A stretch of DNA of 64,000 nt, from positions 10,978,687 to 11,042,686 of the forward strand of contig NC_082598.1 of assembly GCF_030936135.1 (NCBI RefSeq), in the 5' to 3' direction. The DNA is from Gavia stellata (taxonomy: Eukaryota > Chordata > Aves > Gaviiformes > Gaviidae). The position numbers were made by a program, and so were the translations under genes. This document shows, one piece after another, positions 25,301 to 37,300 of this stretch; positions within the stretch are counted from its first letter, which is position 1; each line of letters starts with the position of its first letter. The notes under the pieces are model-generated. The model saw only the letters and a program-made list of their open reading frames with translations. It did not search any database and had not been told where the DNA came from.

Positions 25301-28300
25301 GTATGTAATTTGAGAGAAATGGGGCAGAGAATCTTGAACAAAAGAAAGCATATTTTTTCTCTGGTGTTGAGACTTTGAATGAAACACATGCTAATTAGAA
25401 AAGCCGTATGAATTTCCAGGTTGCCAAAGAGTGAAGGCCATACAGTTTCAGTGCAAACATCCAGGTTGTTTAAAGCTGCGCTAAACCACACCTTTAATTC
25501 CTTTCAGGTGCTCAACAACACATAACTACGACCGGGACGGGAAATGGGGACACTGCGCTTCGTTGCCCAAAGACCACTCAGGTAAGGCGAGCCATCGCTG
25601 AGTTGATCCAAATACCTGGCTCCTTCTTTGCCACCTGCAGTAAGGAGGGACGGTGCCTTCAGTGCTACTTTTATTTGGTGTACGCAGAACAAGCCTTCAC
25701 GTGAGCTGTTTCCGGGATCTCGCTGTGACTCTGCATGACCATAGCATTGGACTGTGAATATCACACAGTCTGTAATTCACTCTCTGTTGACTAGCTTGAA
25801 GTCATGGAAAGAAATTATGGTAATGGCAACATGGAAATCTGAAATCCTGCTGGAGCCGAGCACAGAGGCGATCGTCTTCTCCTCCCTCACGGCTTGGATG
25901 TGCCTTTTAGTTTTCCCCTCATTTAATCAGATACATTTTCTGTCTCTTTGACCAGCTAATTTTTTAGAAGGTACAGAAGCACTTCACACCCTGTACAACA
26001 CACAGCCATCACTTCCAGCTGTCCTTCCTCCAGATCTCAGGGTAAAGAGCAGACCTTCCAAGCCAGACTTCCTTGGGCTGTGGGCTGCATCAGGGAAGAC
26101 AAGAGGACAGATGCGTTCATTGCAGGAGTACTGAGGGACAACGAAAGGGTTACTTAGCTAAGCAGTGCTATGGCTTCATGTGGTCACCACACTCCAGTGC
26201 TACAATTACCTTATTGCGAAAGTCTGTCTGAAACAGGAAGCCAGGGTCTGCGGCAAACTCTCCTTTCTATATAAGTTGCTTTAATTGACACACTGGTGAA
26301 AGCATCACGTCCCAAACAGTTCGGTGGGGAACATGCATCCCTGTCCTCAGCAGTACCTCGATGGCTGGCCTTTGCTTGTGTCTCTCTCCCCAACTTAATA
26401 TTTCATGAGCTAGATGCTGGGGAATCTCAATTTATAAGGAACGTATCTATCTAATTCTCCATTTACACAGTGACAGACCAGCACTGAAAAACCAGGTGTT
26501 GCACTGATCAGACTTGATGCCCCTGAGGTTTTTTTTGGATCTGTGTTTAAATGCTGATCATGTTCCTCTTTTCTCCTTCGCACTACTTTCAAATGTGACC
26601 TGTCTTGTCTAGTCTGCGGGATACGACCAGATGCCCTTAGATGTTCGCTTCCCACTTTCCAGCGAAGGGCATTTTCCACCACCCCCTTGCAGGGAGTTCT
26701 CTGTCATGTCAAGAGAGTCATTGCCAAGCTGATTACAATCTACCAGAGCGCTTGAAAAGCCAACCTTAGCTGAATCATGCTGAGAGTCTAAAATTAAGCA
26801 GCGCACAGCATCATCTTTTTAAACTTAACAACTTTAAATTATTTTCCAGCCTGGCTTTAAACAGATTAACAGTAGATCAGAGACAAATGACCTCACCCCA
26901 AAACAAGTAGCAATGCATGCGCCTTTGTAATGCAAGTATGTCAGCCATGAACATAGACTTTATAGACAGTTCCTGCTTACAGGAGCCAGGTGATGAGGGC
27001 TGCACTTACTTATTCATGAGTGCCCTCCCAGAGCTTAAAATGTTGGAAGCGGTAACTCAGGACTGCTTTAATCCTCCATTGAAACACTGACTGTCACGGT
27101 GGTGGCTGGCTGACTCAAGGAGGCTTTTCCAGCAGCTGACGAAGGAGCTCTCCAAGCCTAGCATTGCATTTCTGGGGGTGCCTTGTGCCACCTCTGTCCC
27201 TTCCTCAGCCCATCACCGTGGCCCTGCCAGCCCCGCATGCAGCCACCTCTGCAGTCAGCTGGCTGCCTGCAAGCCTTTTTGGGCTTTCTGGCTCATTTTT
27301 ACCTGTTACCCACTGCAGCATTGGATAGCGTGGTTTGCAGCAAGAAAGCCACCCTGTCTGCCTGCCCCTCGCGGAGGGGTACCGCTGGCAATATACCCTA
27401 GGGCCAGGGAGGGCTTGCCCTGACTGCTGGTTTTTCTCCAGAAAAAAAAGAGTTACATGTGTGAGAGGGGAAAGGAAACAGAAAAAAGAATGGTGTAGCT
27501 GGAAGAGATCTCTGCTGGCTGTTGCAAAGAAAAGACTTTATTTCTAAAAGCATTAAGAATTTTGTAAAATTAAATAAAAAATCTTCAGCTGTTCATTTAT
27601 TTATAAACATAAGTCTACTTATTCTTTGAAGCAGCAAGCACTGTGTTTGGACTTGGAAAAGTTTTACCAGATCACCAGTCACAGCTTAAAGAGAAAAGGT
27701 TTATGGTGAGGTTGAAAGGAAGGAGTGGCATAATGGCTGAAGGGAATTTCAAGCAAACAGGAGGAAAGTTCGCCTGCTGCGGAAGATAGCTAGGAGGAAA
27801 GAAGCAGTCAAACTGAATAATGCTGACCTTTAAAATGTGGAAAAGATATGATTTTGTTGTGAAAAAATCCACTAAAATATTAAAACTTTGGGGCAATCTC
27901 AACCACTTTATAGACACTTGAAAAACAGGAAAAAATGAAAATTTTGGGAGCGTGTATCCTTTGGCCATGAGGGATTGGTGAGGAGTGTGTGAACTGGGAT
28001 GGGGAAGGAGCTGCTTGAAAGCAAAGGCTGAAGCACGAACTCTCTCCAGGCCAAGGATACCATGTGTACGCGGGGAGTCGACTTGAAACCATTGGAGCTG
28101 CTTACAAATTAGTGTTAAGCAAGTGTTGGAGGCATTGATCCAGAAAAATACATCTGCCAACTTCAAGAGAAAGTTTGACCAGAGTGTTTATTTTCAGGAT
28201 GAAGTGAAGCTTGGGTATGAAGGCTCTGTGGAGAGAGATGTTAGTACTGCGCTGTACAGAGCCAGAGCTCTCCATAGCAACACCCAAGGCACTTGTTCAA

Positions 28301-31300
28301 ACCCCCCCAAAATCAGTGGGAGCTTTATCGCTGCATTCAGGTTTCCAGAGGATCCTCCACTCCTGCCCAGGAGATCTCTGTGGAGACCGTGTGTAGTATC
28401 TGCCTGATGTGACCCCTTCACACACATGGGCCAACTGGGCTGTGAATGTGTAGTGCATATATGTTCCTATACATGCATAAAAGTGCAATGCCCCTAAGTG
28501 TGGGACTTCCAGATCTCGCGCATTCTGTTAGGACTACTGCTCTGAATGTCTGGAAATCTTGGACAAATGGCCAAACCCCCAGGGAGGCCCAGACTTAGGA
28601 GAAAAGTGCCAGACAGTGAGGTTTTTTGAGGCGTTTGGACTGATAAGGAAAGAGGAAGTAGAGCGGTGTGGGCCGCACAGGCAGGAGGAAGAGGCATCAT
28701 CCCAGGAGGGGCTCTGGGGAAGAGCACTCCCAGTTCTGGGAAAGGTGGGTGGCAGAAACAGAAAGTTTTTGTGGGAAGATACGGTTAGAAAGGCGAGACA
28801 AGGCTGCTGCTTGTTCAGCAGAGCCTCAGAGAGGTGAAGCTGAAGTCAAGATGATTGCTAGCAAGCACAGAGTGTTTCTCCTGTGAGGGTGGGGAGATGC
28901 TGCTGGGTGGCTTTAGCCATCGGCTGATCTTGCAGGGACTTGGCACTCCCCAGTTAATGACTAGTTAATAGTGCGCAGGATTCCCTGCAGGAAAAGGTGA
29001 TGTGACCGTGTGCTTATGAGTAGAAGTCATTCCTGGACTCCATGGAAGGTGGGGAGAGATGCAGAATACCCCAGGGAAGTCAGGCTGGAGTGGTGGGTGG
29101 GATGCAGTGAGGGACTCCAAGTGGGAAAGAAATGGAGGACTGGAAGTGCTCTTTGCAGATTTAACAAGGGTACAAAAAATGACTTGAGCATTGCTGTACC
29201 AGAAGAAGGCCTGGAGATCAAGTCATGGATTGGATGTGACTGGAGTAGGAAATACAGGATTTTCCTTTGAGGAAACATTACACCACCAGAAGTTTCATAA
29301 CTATCAAATGCAGGAACAGTAGGAACGTCACTGCCTTTACTTGCTTTCCCTTGATGTTATCCTGGAGTGAAACTACCAGTGAATACACCCAGGCCTGCTA
29401 TCTGGTATCAATTACACCACTCTGTTCTGAAGAAAATATGTTGATCCTGATACGTGCAGGGGAACCTTCACATTTACACCTCAAAGTTCAAGATGTGCCT
29501 TTTGTGCTTCGCTTCAGCCCAGTATGTGTGTGCCTGTGTTTCTATATGTTGCATCCCATGCTTAGGATCACACGCTCTAGCTGAAGGAGCACTTGGATTG
29601 AGTAACTCTACAGTTGCCCTCGCAGAGTTTGACTAGCATTAAAAAAGAGGATTTGAATGCAGACAAGCTGTTGGGCCAGCTCTGCAGCGGGTGTAAAACG
29701 TGATGTTGGTTGACTTCAGGGGAGATATACCCCTCAACACTGCCTGAAATCAGGAACAACGGCTGGTCAGCAAGACACTTGCACCTTTTGCATTGCACGC
29801 TGCCAAGCAAAGCTTCCATCACAGGGATGAGAAAGTTGCCCTGACACCCCCGCCTCTCTCCCACCCTATTTTCCCATGATTTAGAAAATTCCTTAAAAAG
29901 CAGAGATACAGTGGACTGGTCCAGTTGAATCTTGCCTGGCCTGATTTACTTGGATGTGCCCTTGTTTTGCTTCAAAATTTTTTCCTTTGTTCCATGCTTC
30001 AAAGTTTTTTTCCTTTGTTCAAGCTGTCCATTCGTTTTAGACAAAATCCAAAAATCTATAGCAAATTCTTCTGTCGAGGGTTGTCCTTTGTGTAATTTGA
30101 AAGAGAGATGCATAATCCCGGTCATGGATGTTGAAATGGGGAGCATGCAGGGCAGTCATCCGGGCAGAGGCAGAGCTGCAGCCTTCCCTCCCCAGAGTAA
30201 AGGCACAGCTCCATCTTGTGGGCATTTGTCCCATCTTCTTCCTCACCACAGTGGCCACTCTGGCAACTTCACGCGTGCCTGGACCTACCACCTTCGGACA
30301 AGTTACTCTGGGGAAGAAGGTTCAGCTCAGTGATTTACTATACCATTTTTAAAAGCTGGATAGATACAGCTGCTATACAGCTGGAAACAAAACCAATGTA
30401 AGTTGGTTGGAAAGCATTGGTTTAGATTAATATGTGTTATTCAAACCACCGTATGTTGAACCAAAATGGTTCGTGTAACCAAGCCAAGGCCTAACATAAC
30501 AAAGCATGGCTTATCTGGCACCTATTAACAACAATTTCGTATGCGGCCTGTCTAGATCACTGCGCAAACAACCCTTGCCAAAACGGAGGGACCTGTTTTC
30601 TTACTCACGGCCATAAGGCGTACCACTGTACCTGTCCGGAGGAATTCACGGGCAAGAACTGTCAGATGAGTAAGTATCTTCTTCCATGAGTGTTACAACA
30701 TGAAATAGGAGCAGTAAGTAGAGCTCATTAATGTTTGCTTAATGAAAAGGTAGTGCTGTTGTGATGGGAGAGACCACTGCAGCATGAATGTTTGTGTAGG
30801 CTGATTTCCAAATGGTTATGACAGACAATCCATTACTGACAGGACAGCTGAAAATAGCTCAATTATACAGTTATAAATCCAAGCATGCTCTGAGCCAGTG
30901 AGATATTAAGCTATGGGAAACACAAAGAGCCTCTTCCCCTCCCTTTGCTGTTTTTAAGTTTTAAATATCCCTTACATAGTTGGAAATGACTAATAATATC
31001 ATCCAGTAGGTAGGGCAGGGAGACATGAAAAAACAACAAAATTTGAGGTGACGCCTTATCCCTTATGCATATGCACACATGGGTCTATTATGACTTTTCC
31101 TGTGATGTCAGCTTTACACCTAGGCAGCTACTCCACCTTCAGGGTAGTCATTTCCAAAGGAGGAGAGTCAGGCCAAAAGGCTTTGCTTGGGTTATTTTTC
31201 CAGTTTTATGGTGGTGTCACTCCCAATTTACTGCACATCAAGCGAGGAATTAGGCTTTTACACCAAGGATTTTCAGTCGCCCTTGCTGCTGTTTAATGAA

Positions 31301-34300
31301 GGCTTTTGCCTGCAGCTCTAGACTTCTTTCTTAATGCAAGCAAAGAAGCCTTTTTCAGTCCTGGTGCTCCACTGCCTCTAGCACAGCTCATCATCTGTGG
31401 ATGATGTGGTAAAGTGGAACAGACACAAGTATATAGCACTGATTTGATTTTTTGTGTTTGCTGAATGAACTTCTGGAAGGACTTAAGTAATGGTGATGCT
31501 ACCATGCTCATTTAGGAGCTCATTTAGGAGAAAGTCCCCTCTGTCTTGAGGTCCTTGGAGCTACTGCTATAGTGGCTTAGTGCCTCCACACTATGGAGGC
31601 TGGCTTGCTTGAGAAGCATCATCAACAAACATGTATCTGCTCAACAGGGAAAAAGGGATGAGCAGGGAATGATGGAGATTGTGATGCCATTCCTTGTGAG
31701 AAATAACCTCAGAAAGCTTGTGTTGTTTTTTAAACTGTGTTTCAGAGAAATGTTTTGACAACAGTCTCTATGAGTTCTTTGACGTGGGCATGAGCTGGTC
31801 AAGAGTCCAACAAGGAGCTGTGGAGCAGTGCATATGTGTGAATGGCCAGATCGAGTGCGAGAGTGTTGAACACAAAAGTAAGGCACTATTTTGTATTACA
31901 GCTATTGGCCAGCACGGAGTGGGGAGAAAGGACAGTAAGGATATCAAAGGCTGAGCAGTGTTACACATGGTAATGCCGCTCTCACAGCTCATGTACCCTC
32001 CCTCAAAGAGAACATTTTAGCCTACCTTTCCATATGTGAGCAGTAATGCTGACCCAGGAAATCACTTCAATGTGTCCATCCTTATTTGAGGAAGCAATTA
32101 TATGCATTAAACTGAATTTTAGGGACACAGCTCAATGCTTTCTTTATCAGGATGCAATCCTGAACCGCAGCATGTAAGAATATGCAACAGATTATATAGT
32201 AGAAGTGGTAAAATTTCTGACCTTCTGAGCTCTCTTCCAAAACTGTAACATGCCTGAGAGGCACACCCTCCTCTACTCTTCCCCTGCACACCCACAATTG
32301 CTTCATACTGCTGTTTCACCTCTGGGATTTTTTCCCAAGCCTATCCCACTCTTGAGTTGCCAGCATGTAAACTCTACCTGCCTCCTGTTTGCTCTGTGTC
32401 AACCCCAGAGTCCCCATGATTTTTGGCCTGACATACCCATTCCTGGCTGGGATGATGCTTATGTTTTGAAGCCTCCTCCTTGTTGTGAGGCTCCCAGGTG
32501 CTCGACAGGGCTGGTCAGCTAGCTGCAGGGCACGAGCTTCCAGTTGCCACCTATCTCATGAAGCCAGCACAGCACCTCCCTTTTGGAAGGGGAGATGGTG
32601 GGAAGCAAACCATATGCCTCACCTATATATGTGCTCTGGTACAGCTATTCTGTTATTCAGTCTGGCTGACTTTTACCCTGCCCAGACTCCCAAGTAACTT
32701 ACAGTACTGAGTAAAAGAGCCCTTTGAAATAGGTAGGTGCTTTTATTCCCACCTTAGAGAATTGAAAACTAAAGCATGGAGAGAGTCAGTGGCTTTCTAG
32801 GACATTAGGAATCCATGGGAGAGTTGGGAAATTTAATAGGACTTAATACTTCCCAGTCACAGATCCTAGATATTTAAGTGAGCTCCCTGCTAGATATGCT
32901 ATTATAAATTTTAATGCAGCTCAGTGGCAAACTTGGAATTGGCAGAACCTCCTGTACAGAAAGAAATGCTAATGCCACCACCATCACCACTAGTAATAAT
33001 AATCACCACTAGTAATAATAATCACCACCCCCATTTTACCTATTGTTCATTGGTAATATTTTTCAATAGCTATGCTGACATTACCCAATAGACGTAAAAA
33101 CAATGAGACAGACCTCAGTGGGCAGAAATCAGTATAGTTTCCTTTTCTTCAATTTATATCAAGTGTAGGTCTGAGATGAGTAAAAAAGTAAAAACTTCCC
33201 CAACATGTATATGCACAGAGAAGATGTACTAAAGTAAGTTAAAATGGACTGATTCTCTTCAATAGTTTGTAATTTTGGTTTGATCTTTGGTTTCTGCTTG
33301 TAGGTTGTGTTCATGATCCTTGCATGAACGGTGGAGAATGTAAAATGGTTACCTTCAGTGGGAAAATAGTATGTGATTGCAAAGGAAATTATGCAGGAAA
33401 GTATTGCAATATTGGTAAGTATAACAACCTACCAGTGGGCAGGGAATTCGGAGTTTTCATCTGGCTGTGAAGTTGGTGTTGTTTGCCTCTGTGTTGTATT
33501 CTGCCTTTGCAGACATTTCTTGTAACAACTGAAGAGTCACACAGAACAAGCGTTTAATGTATTCCTCCAGTGTAAAACATAACACGCTCTTCACCACTGA
33601 GACCCTGATTCTAAAAATATTTGTTCTTGTCCTTTATGGAAAATTAAGCACAGAAATTTTAATCCAGTTACTCATGCCCATAAAAAAAGTGTGTGCTTCC
33701 ATTTCGCAGGATCAGTCACAGAGTGACTCTAGTGCAAACGCTTCCCCACAGATCCGTGCATCTTATCCTGCCCCATCATAAAGTAGGGATTTATGCTCTG
33801 AAAAAATCTGGCAACTGACTGTATTTGGTAGCACTAGGTTATTGTGGGAAGTAGACAAATATAAAATGCACACCCTTTGTTTGGGTTACCTTGTACTTTA
33901 AATTAATAGAACATTTAGCCCAGTACAGCTTACCTAAAAGTCCTTAGTGGCACTGGTGGGTCAGGGGAGAGAAATCTGCTTTTTGGTGCCTACATGTTAG
34001 TTCTGTGTTGCTTCCTATTAGATGCTACATAGTTTCTGATTTAATTTTTCTCCAGAAGTTTTAACATTTCTCAATGCAGGGGTTAAATCTGCTTGTAAAG
34101 CTTACCTGCATGCTAAATCCTCAAGTTGTATCAGTGGCTACTTTTCAAACACAGCAGGTTTTAGGCATAAATTATAGTAGATCTTCAGTCATACCAGCCT
34201 GGCTGGTATGACCTCACTGGCTACATCTTTCTGAGTACAGAGATCCCAGGGCTCATCAAAATTGACAAGACTCCTGGTAGCTACGGTGGGCACCTAGTCG

Positions 34301-37300
34301 GTCCGAATGGGTGGTGGGGTAAAAAACCATGGTAATGAACACTGGAATTGGTATCTGGTACTCTTTTTTGTTGTTCTGATGGTTAACAAATGGTGTAGCC
34401 ATCTATTCAAGCTGGAAAAAAAATCCATTTGGGAGACCACCAGTGCAGCTAGAATAACAAATAGGAGGAGTGAATTGGCAAATTGAATGGCGTATGAACT
34501 GGTCCTGAACCTTCACTCATCAAGTATCAATGAATCATGCAAAATGGGCTTGTGACTCTTTTAAGTGCCTCCTAAGGAGGGATATTGTAGCTCTGTTTTT
34601 TTGTCCTTTAGCTGCCCTAGTGAGATTTGTCCCAGGCTTTGCGAATGCTGCTGCGATGATTTGGGCAAAGGGCTGCATGTGCACGGCGCACGTGCGACCT
34701 GGCATCCCAGGGAGGACCCCGTGCTGCTTTAAATAAAACTGTTTCTCAGATCCCTATTTTGTTATCAGTTTCCTCTGCCCAAAGTGGCAATGCTGTGCAT
34801 AAACATCCACCCAGCACGGCCTGGATTATAAATATCAGGATGACAGTGTTATAGCTGTAACACTGGTTTCTGTCTGACTAGCTTAGAACAAGAAATAAGC
34901 AGGTGCTCTTTGATTACTTGAAAATAATAAAGCAAACATTTGGTTTGCTAAACAAATGGCTTTAGATGCTTACAATCCATCTGCGTTTGGCTGCCTAACA
35001 CCCCCACACAAAAAGGGAACTGGAGGATTGTGTTTATGTGTAAGGGCTTTGCAAAGAAGTTTAAAAATGAAGAAAACTCTTTGCCAGGATTTATTCATTC
35101 TAAATTAATGCAAACAAATTAGTTCTGGGACCTATAGACCTGGTAGTATCATCACACAAGGGCAATGGCATTCTGGTAAAAGCACTGGGAGCTTGTGCTC
35201 TCAGAGCACATAGAACTGATTTTTCAGCATATGTTGGATTGATTTTTTCTTCAGCCCTTCAGTTGGATGCTGTGAGCACAGCTGGCTTTTTTTCTTTGTT
35301 TTCCTTTTTACTGTCTTGTATAGTTTCCCTTGTCTAAAAGGACTGAATTGTGAGGTTACCCTTTAGTCTGAATAGCTTATCGTTATAATGCTTGATTCAG
35401 ATAAAGTTACAGTGTCTCCAAAATGTACTTTATTCTAAATTATTCATTTATAGAGGCAACCTTAAACCCAAGTTGTGGTGCAAAAATGTCTTCTTTTTAA
35501 TAAAAAAAAAAGAAAACAATCAATTTAATAAACAGTAAGTACCTCAAAATGTTATTGGGCTGTCATGTGTTTGAGGTCTCTGATGTCCTCTGTCCTCGAC
35601 TTCTACAAAGAATAACCAATGTTCATACATTTCTAGTGGAAAACCAGCTAATTCATCTTGATGTCATGCTCACAAATACCAATAAGCCAAGTGCCATCCT
35701 GGGTCAGATCACAAACCTAAGTACTACTGTGAGTCGAGCATCGGCAAAGCAGAGGATGACTGAGGAGTAATGTAAATAGTAGGAAGTTACTGAGAAATAC
35801 TTCTAGTTGAGGATTTTATCAGCATATGGCTGGACCGTCATATTTAATAGTCCCTTACCTGTTTTCCGTGAATTTGTGTAAGCTCTTTAGAACTCCTTTA
35901 TGTTTTTGCCTTGCACAACATGCTGTGTCAAGAAGTTCCAGAATTTAAATAGGTGTGATGAGAAGCGGTATTTTCTATTATTAGCTTAAAACCTACTGCC
36001 TGATAATTTCATTTCCCCCCTTCGAACAGTGAGTACCAGAGAATAATCATAACATTTGTGATCTTACAGATATCTATTTATCTGTCCACTAGTTGTTTCT
36101 TTTTTTGGACTGTGGAGTCCCTGTCAGGACTCAAAAATCATCTTTTCACTGTTCTTAAAATCCTCTTGCAGTCAATCATTATATATATGTGTATATATAT
36201 TGCCAAGCCATTATCATGATGGCCATGCAGTTACTGGCAAATAATGAGCTGACTTAAAAAAAAAAAAAGGGAGGTGATAAACGTAACATAGGAGGTATCT
36301 ATAGCAAAGAAGATCAATATACAAAAGACAGTTTCTAATACAGATTTCTATTCTTTATGGTAATACATGATTTTCTAGCCCTTAAAGAAGAAACCTTCAC
36401 TGCTAAAGAAAGAACTGCCATTTTAAAAAATGTTCTGACACAGTTTATGCATAAGATTTCACTGAAGTTTAATTCCAAAGGAAATTAGATGCATCACCAA
36501 CAAATCCATCCCAAAACAGATGGTCTTTAAAATTATTCAAGGGTGCATTTTTAATTAAGTTTAATTCACAATAATTGCACTTAAAGATGCACTTATTTTT
36601 AGAAATAAGGATTTTGTATTAAGAGAGTAACAGCATTCACTTTGCACACAGCTTTTGCTGAGAGAGTTCTGAATCCAGGCTTTAGGTGAAAATTCAGAAT
36701 TAATTATCCAAACATGAGTAACAATAGTTGTCTTATTGTACAGAGAAAGTTGCAAAAAGGGTCCAGACCCAGCCATTTTGGCAGTGATAAATGTGTGGAA
36801 GAAGTGAAAACGAAGTAGCATGTGAGGGTGGTATTTTGCCTCTGGCCCAATTTGGAGTACAGAGTGGAGAGGGAATTGTGAAGATTTTCTGGGAAATGTT
36901 TAGCTTCAGAAATGCTTAACTTCGTTGGAGGTAGTAACTTATGACAAACAGTTATAAACATGTAATTGTCAAATTACTCTGATACTTTCTATTTCTTTGA
37001 GCAGGTAGGAGCCATGGCAAAGATGTTGGGTGAGTACGGAGTGACACACAGCTAAAGACAGAGGAGAAGCTATTTGGCCAGAGGACAGATAATTCATTGT
37101 AATAAGCATTTTTACGCAGATGTTAAATGGAGTTGGAGGGTGAAGGAAGGAGGTGTAGAAGTGCAAGTGGAAACTAATATATATTTTGCCCCATTTCCTA
37201 GGTAAAAGCACTTCCTTCTCCTTATCATTGCTTTGTTACTGTTTTTGAGTGTGAGATGTTAGTTAATTTAGGGGTCAGATTTGTATTTTTAAGTTTATTC

